Numbered from the stretch's first letter, positions 53,152-60,769 are shown. The stretch is 64,000 nt of DNA from Phycisphaerae bacterium (GCA_028289375.1 JANQQK010000013.1:1-64000); one strand, 5' to 3'. Translations and numbers: made by a program. The notes: a model not told the origin generated them from the letters alone.

Positions 53152-53862
53152 ATGAACGCCAACTTCACCAACACCCCAGCCATGGCGAAAATCGTCAATC
53201 AGCAGATGCGCAACTGGGAATTCGCAAAGTCGCAGAAGACCGCCATCGAAACACCCACTGTCGCAGGCGTCCGTGATTTCATCTGTCTATCACGCGAAAT
53301 CGGCGCAGGCGGAGCGGACCTCGGTCGAAAACTCGCCGAGAAACACGGCTGGCCCGTTTTCGACCGCGAAGTGCTCCACTTCATGGCCGGCGATGATCAG
53401 AGCCGCGAGAACATCTACACGTCCATGGACGAACACGACCTAAGCTGGCTCGAGGAAATGCTCCGCGCAGTGCTCCAGCCGGACTTTGAGAAGAACGACT
53501 ATCTCCGACAACTCGGCAAGACCATCCTGTCACTTGCACGACAAGGCCCCGCCGTTTTCATCGGACGCGGTGCCGACCATCTGCTCCCCCGCGACGCCGG
53601 ATTGCGGGTCCGAATCATCGCCCCACTCGAACAACGCATCCGGACACTCATGCAGCGTCAATCATTGACCGAGCAGGAGGCCCAGCGCGAAATCGACAAC
53701 CTCGAGCATGAACGGACAAGATTCATCCACAAACATTTCCGCGTCGATGTGGCCGACCCGCACAACTACGACCTTGTCCTCAATCTGGCGGTGCTCTCCG
53801 ATGATTCCGCCATCGACCTGATCGACTCCGCCCGCCGCGCGATGCAACACGTCGACGACTGA
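53152..53862 (+). CDS. Cytidylate-kinase-like family protein
   Basis: 236 residues from ATG 53152 with a very strong ribosome site (GAAGGAGGG). The sequence FICLSREIGAGGADLGRKLA is the phosphate-binding loop form of the cytidylate-kinase-like family (PF13189). It continues GWPVFDREVLHFMAG, ILSLARQGPAVFIGRGADHL and LEHERTRFIHKHFRVD. Members are predicted P-loop NMP kinases, but the substrate is unknown. An N-terminal extension of about 40 residues precedes the domain. It is divergent from the hydrogenase operon and may share its control. Confidence 0.85.
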   Translation: MNANFTNTPAMAKIVNQQMRNWEFAKSQKTAIETPTVAGVRDFICLSREIGAGGADLGRKLAEKHGWPVFDREVLHFMAGDDQSRENIYTSMDEHDLSWLEEMLRAVLQPDFEKNDYLRQLGKTILSLARQGPAVFIGRGADHLLPRDAGLRVRIIAPLEQRIRTLMQRQSLTEQEAQREIDNLEHERTRFIHKHFRVDVADPHNYDLVLNLAVLSDDSAIDLIDSARRAMQHVDD

Positions 53863-53897
53863 CCGCAGCACCCACGTTCGACATTCCAAATACCAAC

Positions 53898-53920
53898 GCG
53901 TCACCCTTCGAGGGTGACGC
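53898..53920 (+). terminator. Intrinsic terminator of cytidylate-kinase-like gene
   Basis: A perfect 10-bp stem, GCGTCACCCT (53898-53907) and AGGGTGACGC (53911-53920), closing a TCG (effectively CTTCGAG) loop, followed by CTCTTTGTCC. It lies 35 bp after the stop codon. Confidence 0.75.
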
Positions 53921-53957
53921 TCGCCTCTTTGTCCTGGCAATACCAAGCCCTCCCGAC

Positions 53958-53976
53958 GCGAATGAGAATCAGTCGC
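53958..53976. promoter_or_regulatory. Imperfect palindrome, possible activator or Fur-like site
   Basis: GCGAATGAGAATCAGTCGC has dyad symmetry around base 53967 (GCGA.TGA...TCA.TCGC). By my count it matches 13 of 19 positions of the classical Fur consensus, but it lies about 180 bp upstream of the hemerythrin start, where an enhancer site for a sigma-54 activator would be expected. Both readings are inference. Confidence 0.3.
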
Positions 53977-54122
53977 CCCATCCGTCGGAGACCCCCTGTA
54001 CCGGAGCGACATCATCACGATGCAGCAACCGCCCGAGCACAATCGCTGCCAACATCGATGAATCCGAACATCACGCGCCGCACGCGTCATCACGATTCCG
54101 GGCAAATCGTGCCCCAGTGGCC

Positions 54123-54138
54123 TTGGCACACCGTTTGC
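54123..54138 (+). promoter_or_regulatory. Sigma-54 promoter of hemerythrin gene
   Basis: TTGGCACA-CCGT-TTGC: seven of eight bases of the -24 box plus the complete -12 core, with GG-N10-GC spacing. The predicted start is near 54150, leaving a 70-nt leader before ATG 54220. Confidence 0.78.
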
Positions 54139-54219
54139 CTTATCTTCCATCAAGACGACGTGCGGCAGCAGACTGGTCAACGGTCGTCCCCGATTCGCTA
54201 TTTGGGAGGCATTCACGCA

Positions 54220-54672
54220 ATGGCAGAACAGAACCTTGGGAAATGGATCCGACAGGAACACGATCACGTCGACGCGCTCGCCGCCAAGCTCCGCGAAGCG
54301 GTGGCCATCACCCCCCGCAGTTGCGGACAAGACTGGATCGAACGCATGCGCACCGTGCTCAACGAGTTTCGGGACCACCTCACCAAGCACATGGAACTTG
54401 AGGAAAACGGCGGATACATGGACGCTGTCCTCGAACGACGCCCAACCCTGTCGCACCACGTGGACCGCCTTGAGCAGGAACATCGCGACATGTCCATCCT
54501 GCTCAACGACCTTCACGAACTCGGTCAGCAGATCGATCCAAACCGTCCGCTGCTCGTCCGTGAGTTGTGCAGCCGCGTGCAGAACTTCCTCGGCTACATC
54601 GAGCACCACGAGCAATCCGAAAACGACCTCGCAGAGTTCGTCTTCACCCAGGACATCGGCTCAAAAGACTGA
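54220..54672 (+). CDS. Hemerythrin-like (HHE) protein
   Basis: 150 residues from ATG 54220 with GGGAGG 10 nt upstream. The four-helix HHE pattern is visible: QEHDHVDALAAKL, FRDHLTKHMELEENGGYMDA, RLEQEHRDMSILL and YIEHHEQSENDLAEF, giving enough His/Glu ligands for a di-iron centre. Soluble, no signal peptide. Hemerythrin domains bind O2 or NO and sense or store iron. The sigma-54 promoter and proximity to an O2-sensitive hydrogenase suggest oxygen scavenging or sensing; that link is inference. Confidence 0.88.
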   Translation: MAEQNLGKWIRQEHDHVDALAAKLREAVAITPRSCGQDWIERMRTVLNEFRDHLTKHMELEENGGYMDAVLERRPTLSHHVDRLEQEHRDMSILLNDLHELGQQIDPNRPLLVRELCSRVQNFLGYIEHHEQSENDLAEFVFTQDIGSKD

Positions 54673-54693
54673 TCCCCAACATCAGCAACAATA

Positions 54694-54724
54694 AGACGCC
54701 CGGCCATGCACTGCCCGGGCGTCT
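54694..54724 (+). terminator. Bidirectional terminator
   Basis: Stem AGACGCCCGG (54694-54703) and CCGGGCGTCT (54715-54724) with an 11-nt loop. It lies between the convergent hemerythrin and cytochrome genes. On the minus strand it is followed by TATTGTTG, on the plus strand by GTCTTCAT. Confidence 0.7.
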
Positions 54725-54755
54725 GTCTTCATACACCATCCTGTCCGCCCCGATG

Positions 54756-55262
54756 CTACTCCTCGCCGTAGCGCGGACCGGAGAAATCGCGAAACCGCCG
54801 GTGACATGAATCGCAGGTCGAATCAATCCGCGCAAGCACCACCCGCATCGAGCCAAGATCCTCCCGCAACGCCGCTGCCGTCAGATCATCGGCCTGCTCA
54901 AAAAGCGTTTCCACCTGCGCCAGAAAGCTCCGCCGATCCACTTCCGTCATATCGATGTGCGCGACCGCAACGGGGATCCGCTCCGCCGCCATCTTCAGCC
55001 GACCCGCCAAGACTTCAGCCTGATCAAACGCCTCCCGCCGACGTTCCAGACGGGTCTCTTCGATCTCCTGAGGCCAAATCGCCAACCGCCGCTGCGCCAA
55101 TTCCCCCATCACCAACCGCAATTGCTCGTCATGTACCCAGTGACCGGCTTGCCCATTTTCCATCGTCAACCCGTTGCCATTCCGATGCCCATTGCACGAA
55201 AGCGCAACGCCAGCCAATCCAGCAAGGACGAACAGACGCAACCTGTCGACAATATGCCCCAT
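54756..55262 (-). CDS. c-type haem lipoprotein (cytochrome c'-like)
   Basis: 168 residues from ATG 55262; ATGs further upstream at 55289 and beyond are possible. Signal peptide VDRLRLFVLAGLAGVALSC with lipobox at the Cys. The mature protein is helical (MGELAQRRLAIWPQEIEETR, FLAQVETLFEQADDL) and ends with one haem-binding CDSCH followed by RRFRDF. A single CxxCH near the C-terminus of a four-helix protein is the layout of cytochrome c' and c556. Possible roles are NO binding or periplasmic electron transfer. It shares a terminator with the hemerythrin gene and is divergent from the porin gene. Confidence 0.8.
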   Translation of the reverse strand: MGHIVDRLRLFVLAGLAGVALSCNGHRNGNGLTMENGQAGHWVHDEQLRLVMGELAQRRLAIWPQEIEETRLERRREAFDQAEVLAGRLKMAAERIPVAVAHIDMTEVDRRSFLAQVETLFEQADDLTAAALREDLGSMRVVLARIDSTCDSCHRRFRDFSGPRYGEE

Positions 55263-55343
55263 CAACGTTCCCAAACGAGCATTTCCCATGCCGTGCAACA
55301 CCATCATCTCCGCGCGTGGCACGATTCCTGTAGCGACCATCGC

Positions 55344-56678
55344 ATGAATGCACGACAACGTCCGCGAATCATCTGCTCACTCCTGATCATCACGGCCACC
55401 GGTTCCCTCGCCATCGCCCAGTCGACGACAACCGCAGCAAAAGACACGGACACCCAACCCGCGTCAACCGATCCTGATCCCGAAGACCCCGAGTCATCCG
55501 GTTCCAAATCACAGCTCAGGATCCTACCCCAGCAGATCACCCTCGACACCGTCCCGGACGCCATCACAGACGCACTGAACATTTACGAGGACCGCGGATT
55601 CGCATTTCACGTCTTCTTCAACAACCACTATCAAGCCGTCGTCAAGAACGGGCTTGACACCAACGGAGGTCGAAACGCCGCATCACTCGACGCGTTCCTC
55701 ACCTTCGATCTCGAACAACTCGGACTCATCGATGAAGCCGACGCCCTCATCCACCTCCAGACCAATTGGGGCGCCGGCATCAACGACCGAACGGGCTCAA
55801 ACCTGGAGGTCAACGACGACGCCGCCGGCGACCTTGGATTCCACATCGCACAAGCCTGGTACCGACACTACTTCTTCGACCACAAACTCGCCGTCAAGAT
55901 CGGATTTATCGACCATCAGGTCACCATCGACCGAAACCGATTCGCCAACGCCGAAGACATCCAGTTCATGAATCAGGCCCTCGACAACAACCCGCTCGTC
56001 CCGCTCGCCGTCGGACTCGGCACCTCCGTCACCATCGCACCGACAGATTGGACCACCCTCACACTCGGCGTCGGCGATGCACAATCCGTCCTGTACAAAC
56101 CCGGCTTCTCCACCGCTTTTCACGACGAAAATCAATGGTTCGCCTACATCGAACAGGCGTTCCATCTGCGATTCGAATCGCGCAAAGGCCCACTCGAAGG
56201 CAACTACCGTTTCGGCATGGTATACGACCCGCGTCCGCGTCCCATCTTCACCGACCAGCGGAACGTCGAGTCCGACGACGACTACGGCTTCTACCTCAGC
56301 TTTGACCAGATGCTCTATCGGGAATCACGCGACGATGATCAAGGGCTCGGCGTCTTCGCCCGCTTTGCCTACCGCACACCCGAGCAGAACCAGTTCTACC
56401 ACTTCTGGTCCGCCGGCTTTCAGTACCTCGGACCCATCCCAGGCCGAGACCGCGACCGCCTCGGTTTCGGATTCCTCGCCCAATATCCGTCCGTGAATTT
56501 CCGCGAATTCGTCGATCCCGACATCGACGAAGAAGTGATCTACGAACTCTACTACGCCATCCAGGCCACCGACCACATCGTCGTCACACTCGACGCTCAG
56601 TACATCGACAACCCCGCAGGCCAATCAGACCCCACCAACACCATCACCGCAGGCGTCCGCGTCCGATTTGCGTTGTGA
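55344..56678 (+). CDS. OprB-type outer-membrane porin
   Basis: 444 residues from ATG 55344. Signal peptide ARQRPRIICSLLIITATGSL ending AIAQ, then an acidic Asp/Pro/Ser linker. The beta-barrel matches the carbohydrate-selective porin OprB family (PF04966): AWYRHYFFDHKLAVKIGFID, NRFANAEDIQFMNQALDNNP, FGFLAQYPSVNFREF and a typical last strand ITAGVRVRFAL. It should permit sugar or other anion uptake across the outer membrane. No good ribosome site precedes the ATG, so it may be leaderless or poorly translated. A perfect -24 box (TGGCACG, 55317-55323) lies just upstream, but the -12 box is poor. Confidence 0.85.
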   Translation: MNARQRPRIICSLLIITATGSLAIAQSTTTAAKDTDTQPASTDPDPEDPESSGSKSQLRILPQQITLDTVPDAITDALNIYEDRGFAFHVFFNNHYQAVVKNGLDTNGGRNAASLDAFLTFDLEQLGLIDEADALIHLQTNWGAGINDRTGSNLEVNDDAAGDLGFHIAQAWYRHYFFDHKLAVKIGFIDHQVTIDRNRFANAEDIQFMNQALDNNPLVPLAVGLGTSVTIAPTDWTTLTLGVGDAQSVLYKPGFSTAFHDENQWFAYIEQAFHLRFESRKGPLEGNYRFGMVYDPRPRPIFTDQRNVESDDDYGFYLSFDQMLYRESRDDDQGLGVFARFAYRTPEQNQFYHFWSAGFQYLGPIPGRDRDRLGFGFLAQYPSVNFREFVDPDIDEEVIYELYYAIQATDHIVVTLDAQYIDNPAGQSDPTNTITAGVRVRFAL

Positions 56679-56742
56679 CACACCCACCTCCCGGACACCT
56701 TCTGTCGCGACGCCGGATGACCCGACGTCCAGCGACCACCAG

Positions 56743-56931
56743 CTACACCGTGACGTTGTCGGCCTGTCGCAGCCGCTCGACCAGCGAATTGAGCTGCCGC
56801 TTCTCCATCATCAGCTCATCGCGGTAGGTCGACGTCTGCGTGTGACGGATCTCCGGCCCCATGTTCCGGATCTCACGGTCAATTAGCGCCACAAGCAGGT
56901 CACGTTCCTCCCTGGACATCTTGAACACCAT
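56743..56931 (-). CDS. Small helical protein under a sigma-54 promoter
   Basis: 62 residues from ATG 56931 (AAGG 6-7 nt upstream; the preceding GTG 56934 and ATG 56916 are alternatives). The sequence MVFKMSREERDLLVALIDRE followed by IRNMGPEIRHTQTSTYRDEL and KRQLNSLVERLRQ is predicted to be two amphipathic helices, with no signal peptide or membrane helix. I recognise it only as a conserved type of unknown small bacterial protein. A near-perfect -24/-12 promoter lies 90-105 bp upstream, and this regulation groups it with hemerythrin and hydrogenase. Confidence 0.78.
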   Translation of the reverse strand: MVFKMSREERDLLVALIDREIRNMGPEIRHTQTSTYRDELMMEKRQLNSLVERLRQADNVTV

Positions 56932-57020
56932 CACACACCTTCATTGTCCAATATGTCACGACTTCAACGCCCATGCGCTGAAGAACGTGTGTGGTGAGGT
57001 GATCACGATGCAAGTGGTAC

Positions 57021-57036
57021 GCAAATGAATTGCCAG
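57021..57036 (-). promoter_or_regulatory. Sigma-54 promoter of the small helical protein
   Basis: On the minus strand: CTGGCAAT-TCAT-TTGC, GG-N10-GC spacing exact. Predicted start near 57009; leader about 78 nt to ATG 56931. It lies in the 115-bp gap after the SpoIIE phosphatase gene. Confidence 0.75.
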
Positions 57037-57046
57037 TACGAATGCC

Positions 57047-58201
57047 TCATAGCCTCGAGATAATGACCATCGTCCGGTCATCATCCGGCGACGCATCCCC
57101 TCGCCACGCAGATTCTTCTGCGAAGCATCGGTCCATTCGCTCCGCGGACACTCCATCGATCGCCGCTGCACGCAGAAGTCTGTCCACGCCGAATTGTTCA
57201 CCCGATGCGTTGTGCGACTCGATCAGGCCATCCGTCGGCACCACCAGGCAGTCACCCTCCCCCAAAGCGATCTCGGTCGATTCCAGAACATCCTCCGCAA
57301 GCCCCAACGCCAACGGTGTCGTATGCGTCGGCAGAGTCTCCAATGCACCATCGACCCGCAAGACTTGCACCGGGCCATGCCCTGCCGACAGGTACTTCAA
57401 ACGGCCTGCAGCGGGGTCCAACTCAATCGCCGCCAAGGTCACAAACGACCCAAGCTGAACATCCGCTCGCATGAGCGTGTCGAGTTCCCGCATCGCCGTA
57501 GGCAAGTCTTGCTGCGGGAACAGTACCCGTCCGAAGGATCGGCACACCGCTGCGATAAGGGCAGACCCGATGCCATGGCCTGTGACGTCGCCAAGCAATG
57601 CGATCCAGCGGTCATCTGGAAGCGCAATGAAGTCATAGAAGTCGCCTCCGACGAATTCTGCCGGTTCGCAGCGCGCTGCTATGTCATACCCCGCCAAAAA
57701 CGGAACATCCTTCGGCAAGAGTGATGATTGAACTCGGCGAGCAATCGACAATTCCCGCTCCATCGCCGCACGCGACGCCAACTCGTCCGCAAGGCGACGA
57801 TCACTGGTCACGTCTCGCGAAATTCCCAGCATCATCCGCTCGCCTGTCTTCGGGTCATCAAACGGAATGATGTTTGCCTGCAACAGCCCCGCAGATCCGT
57901 CAGACCGAATGTAAGGCAGGTCGTCCGTGGTCACCGGATCGCCACGCTCGATGATGGGGATCAACATTTCCTCGTAGAACTCTGACTGATCCGCATCGCC
58001 GTCCACATCACGATGGCGAAGCCCCACAATGCTCTCTTTGGTATGACCAAAGTACTCAGCAGCTGCGCGGTTTGCGTACTGAAAACGCATCTCAGCGTTA
58101 TGCACATAGAAAAAATCGGGAATCCGATCCAGAAGCGTCCCCATTAACTCAAGACGCTCATCATCACCAGCACGACCGCTGCCATCACCTGCCTTAGTCA
58201 T
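57047..58201 (-). CDS. PAS-domain PP2C-type (SpoIIE/RsbU) phosphatase
   Basis: 384 residues from ATG 58201. A PAS domain spans about 20-130 (DRIPDFFYVHNAEMRFQYAN, GLRHRDVDGDADQSEFYEEM), a short helical linker (ERELSIARRVQSSLLPKDVP) follows, and the SpoIIE phosphatase domain runs from about 185 to the end. Metal-binding acidic motifs are VGGDFYDF, LGDVTGHGIG, PTDGLIESH and PDDDRTMVII. RsbU-type phosphatases dephosphorylate STAS anti-anti-sigma proteins in partner-switching stress pathways. The PAS domain probably senses redox or a ligand; no haem or flavin residue can be assigned. No STAS or anti-sigma partner gene is nearby. Confidence 0.93.
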   Translation of the reverse strand: MTKAGDGSGRAGDDERLELMGTLLDRIPDFFYVHNAEMRFQYANRAAAEYFGHTKESIVGLRHRDVDGDADQSEFYEEMLIPIIERGDPVTTDDLPYIRSDGSAGLLQANIIPFDDPKTGERMMLGISRDVTSDRRLADELASRAAMERELSIARRVQSSLLPKDVPFLAGYDIAARCEPAEFVGGDFYDFIALPDDRWIALLGDVTGHGIGSALIAAVCRSFGRVLFPQQDLPTAMRELDTLMRADVQLGSFVTLAAIELDPAAGRLKYLSAGHGPVQVLRVDGALETLPTHTTPLALGLAEDVLESTEIALGEGDCLVVPTDGLIESHNASGEQFGVDRLLRAAAIDGVSAERMDRCFAEESAWRGDASPDDDRTMVIISRL

Positions 58202-58263
58202 CACTTATCCACCAACGTCGCAAACTCATCTGATCGTCACGCAAGAACGGAAGTACGGAAAAG

Positions 58264-59583
58264 TCAGACTCGCAGCCCCACCGGGTCGACTCGTCGTCGC
58301 AACGCCAGCGTCCCGCACGTCACCAAAAGCAACGCCATCAACAGCGCGCTCCAGCCCGACATCGTCGGAACCCCCGCAATCGAACACGGATCCGCACCAG
58401 CCGATCCGATTGGCCGAACCCGGAAGACCCGGCCATCGTCCGCACTGTAGCTCGACGCCAGATAGAACAGGTTCCCCCGCGGATCCAACGCCACGTACAT
58501 CGGCTTCACCCGGCCCGCCGGATCGGAATACCCCACGTCCGTGGCAAACGCTTCCAACATCGGCGACGCCTCCGACGCCAATGTCACCAACTCTCCGGAG
58601 TCGCCACCATTCCCGCCCCAGAGCGACGCGAAATAGACCCCGTGAAATGCAGGCCCGAACGTCCCGCATGACGGATACCACACCCCGCCCGAAACGATCC
58701 GCCCGCTCGATCCACCCGTTCCGACGTTAGACCAATCGTCCGTTTCGACACCGATCCCGTCGTACCCGTCGTGGCCGTAGTTCGCACCCACCGCCAAACG
58801 CAAGACGCGTGCCTTGTTCGGACCGCCAACGTCGTTGATGTAGATCTCCCCCGACTCCGGATGCACGGCCATCGAAAACGGATTCCGCAGCCCCAGTGCA
58901 TACACAGCCCGGTAGGCACCGGTGGCGTTGTTGTAAAACGGGTTGTCCGTCGGAATCGTCCCGTCAGGTTGAATGCGAAACACCTTGCCCGTGTGGGTCG
59001 ATAGGCTCTGCACATCGTCCCCGCCATTCCACCCGTCCCCGGTGGTGAAGTACAGCAATCCATCCCCGCCGAACGCCAACGCACCACCATTGTGACTGCC
59101 GCTCGAATCACCACCTGCGAACGGCATCTCGAACAGCAGCGTCTCTGTCGGATCGGCCACATTCGGATCGCCCGCGCTCGCCTGAATCCGCACCACGCGA
59201 TTGTGTCGTGGAGAGTCCTTCATGTAGAAACAGTAAACATACCCATTTGTCTCGAAGTCCGGATCGAACACAAACCCGCGCAGCCCCGAGGAACGATGTG
59301 CCTCCGGCGTCCCGTTTCCATCGGTCGGCACATCGAACGTGTAAAAGGGCTGGGGATTGAGCGTCCACGAGTCGGTCCCCGAATCCCACGTTGCCACCCG
59401 CAACTGCCCCAGAACGCGCTCGGACACGAACAACCGACCGTCCGGCGAAAACGCCATCGTCGCCGGGTCCTGCAACCCAGAGATCACCACCTCCTGCTCA
59501 AACCCACCCGGCAGCGTCGCCGCCATCAAGGGTCCACCGATCGCCATCGACGACAACAGGGACAGAACCCGTCGCATAACCAT
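58264..59583 (-). CDS. Secreted sugar-dehydrogenase-like beta-propeller with CTERM tail
   Basis: 439 residues from ATG 59583 with AAGGAG 9 nt upstream. Signal peptide VMRRVLSLLSSMAIGGPLMA. The body matches the GSDH/YliI family (PF07995), soluble PQQ-type aldose dehydrogenase-like propellers: ISGLQDPATMAFSPDGRLFV, LRGFVFDPDFETNGYVYC, SHNGGALAFGGDGLLYFTTG, YALGLRNPFSMAVHPESGEI and NYGHDGYDG. It ends VPTMSGWSALLMALLLVTCG then RRR, a CTERM-type sorting tail. The substrate is unknown; an oxidised sugar or a structural role is possible, as PQQ ligands cannot be verified by eye. Confidence 0.87.
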   Translation of the reverse strand: MVMRRVLSLLSSMAIGGPLMAATLPGGFEQEVVISGLQDPATMAFSPDGRLFVSERVLGQLRVATWDSGTDSWTLNPQPFYTFDVPTDGNGTPEAHRSSGLRGFVFDPDFETNGYVYCFYMKDSPRHNRVVRIQASAGDPNVADPTETLLFEMPFAGGDSSGSHNGGALAFGGDGLLYFTTGDGWNGGDDVQSLSTHTGKVFRIQPDGTIPTDNPFYNNATGAYRAVYALGLRNPFSMAVHPESGEIYINDVGGPNKARVLRLAVGANYGHDGYDGIGVETDDWSNVGTGGSSGRIVSGGVWYPSCGTFGPAFHGVYFASLWGGNGGDSGELVTLASEASPMLEAFATDVGYSDPAGRVKPMYVALDPRGNLFYLASSYSADDGRVFRVRPIGSAGADPCSIAGVPTMSGWSALLMALLLVTCGTLALRRRVDPVGLRV

Positions 59584-59748
59584 GGCCCAGCACTCCTTTC
59601 AATTCGACTGCGTGGTCAACCCCGCCCCAAGGCCGTTGTTCATACCCACTCAGCCGACGCGACTCAACACAATTCCAGACCTACAGTGACACCTGAACAG
59701 CGACGCTGAACGAGTCCGATGCGTTCTGCCTCAGAATCCAGCGTCCAT

Positions 59749-59765
59749 TTGGCACGGTACTTGCA
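59749..59765 (+). promoter_or_regulatory. Consensus sigma-54 promoter with no downstream gene on its strand
   Basis: TTGGCACG-GTAC-TTGCA agrees with the published consensus YTGGCACG-N4-TTGCW at every position. The predicted start is near 59776. The only plus-strand reading frame there begins at GTG 59775, before the start site, and lacks a ribosome site. A non-coding product is likelier. A direct repeat CTGAAC (59693 and 59706) lies about 75 bp upstream of the start. Confidence 0.75.
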
Positions 59766-59775
59766 GGAGTACTAG

Positions 59776-59839
59776 TGCACGCCAACCGAAGCCAAGCACA
59801 CAATCGGTTGACCTGCCTCACTCCGGGAAACGCGGAGTG
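59776..59839 (+). ncRNA. Candidate sigma-54-driven small RNA with two hairpins
   Basis: From the predicted start the transcript would fold into hairpin 1, CAACCGA/TCGGTTG (59783-59789 with 59804-59810, 14-nt loop), and hairpin 2, CACTCCG/CGGAGTG (59819-59825 with 59833-59839, 7-nt loop). No clear terminator follows, so the 3' end is unknown, and a longer RNA would be antisense to the methyltransferase gene. Candidate only. Confidence 0.3.
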
Positions 59840-59960
59840 CGAACAACTGACACGACTCCTCTTACGAAGTGGCCGCCGCCCTGATGAGTCTGGCGAATAC
59901 GCACCACGCCAGGCCTGTTCATCGCGGCGGCGACGGGTTTTACCGCACCTCACCCAAAAA

Positions 59961-60713
59961 CTACCGCAAACGCATCACAAAATACGCGTAGCTGTAGAAA
60001 TCCGAGAACTGATCGAACATCGACAGTTCAAGTCGTGCTTCGTTCAGCACATCTTCCGCCGAAACATTGCCCATCCATCGTGCTTCGACTTGGGCCAAAC
60101 GCCGTCGCAGCGGGCCGTAGTATGAACTTTCCCACACAGCGGCTGGCAGAACAAAATCCGCCACTGCGTCATATCCCACTTGGTGGATGATTTGCCACTT
60201 GTGCTCCACGCTGTCGATCTCGGGGTAGGCCGTCCAGAACGACTTCAACACCTCCGGCGGATCATTCCGCAACCACACGACTTCGCTGACGACGGCGTAT
60301 CCACCAGGCTTCAGGTAGGACTTCAACGACGCGAGACCATGTCGAAAACCGATGTTGTACAGTGCCCCTTCAGACCAGATGAGGTCAAAAGCCGCACCGA
60401 CAAACGGCAAATCCCCCATGTCCGCCAGCACCGGACTGACGCGATCCGACCAGCCTTCGTCGCCGGCGCGGTGACGCAATCGCTCGAGCATGATGGCGAG
60501 ATTGTCCACGGCGATCAGTCTTGCGTCCGTGGCTTGAGCCAACGCGGAAGTCTGCGCGCCCGGGCCACAACCGATATCGAGAATCCGCGCATGCAGTGGG
60601 AGGGAACCGACGCGCTCGAGTGCGCGGAGCGTGTGCGCGTCATCACCCGGCCCGCATCGCGGCAGGTGCGCGTACAAGTCCAGGAAGTAACCCATTCGGT
60701 CGTCGTCACTCAC
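59961..60713 (-). CDS. Class I SAM-dependent methyltransferase
   Basis: 250 residues from GTG 60713 (AGGAT upstream). The SAM-binding motif I is ARILDIGCGPGAQTSALAQA, then LIAVDNLAIMLERLRHRAGD, motif II/III FDLIWSEGALYNIGFRHGLA and LKPGGYAVVSEVVWL. It resembles small-molecule (UbiE/YcgJ-type) methyltransferases; substrate unknown. It lies 56 bp after the DUF4136 lipoprotein gene on the same strand and may be co-transcribed. Confidence 0.9.
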   Translation of the reverse strand: MSDDDRMGYFLDLYAHLPRCGPGDDAHTLRALERVGSLPLHARILDIGCGPGAQTSALAQATDARLIAVDNLAIMLERLRHRAGDEGWSDRVSPVLADMGDLPFVGAAFDLIWSEGALYNIGFRHGLASLKSYLKPGGYAVVSEVVWLRNDPPEVLKSFWTAYPEIDSVEHKWQIIHQVGYDAVADFVLPAAVWESSYYGPLRRRLAQVEARWMGNVSAEDVLNEARLELSMFDQFSDFYSYAYFVMRLR

Positions 60714-60769
60714 GCCGACATCCTGAAGTCACGCGTTGGATGTGTGGGCCATTCCACTGCCTCTTCATC

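Larger units (their letters stand above)
53863..54219. other. Intergenic region upstream of hemerythrin gene
   Basis: 357 bp containing, in order, a terminator hairpin (53898-53920), an imperfect palindrome (53958-53976) and a sigma-54 promoter (54123-54138). I see no gene in it. Confidence 0.65.
59584..59960. other. Intergenic region with orphan sigma-54 promoter
   Basis: 377 bp between the propeller gene start and the methyltransferase stop, both on the minus strand. The plus strand carries a consensus sigma-54 promoter (59749-59765), followed by two hairpins. The minus-strand promoter of the propeller gene is not obvious. Confidence 0.6.

Noticed and set aside
55317-55332. Sigma-54-like site TGGCACG-ATTC-CTGTA before the porin gene
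   Set aside because: The -24 box is perfect but the invariant GC of the -12 box is GT, and the predicted start would fall at the ATG itself.
59880-59905. Hammerhead-ribozyme-like core CTGATGAG with a nearby CGAAT downstream of the orphan sigma-54 promoter
   Set aside because: The second conserved segment should be GAAA, not GAAT; stem II would be 3 bp with a 1-nt loop, and no complementary stems I and III were found.
59775-60125. Plus-strand ORF of 116 codons starting GTG
   Set aside because: It starts one base before the predicted sigma-54 transcription start, has no ribosome site, is Arg/Gln/His-rich as antisense frames of high-GC genes are, and overlaps the methyltransferase gene.
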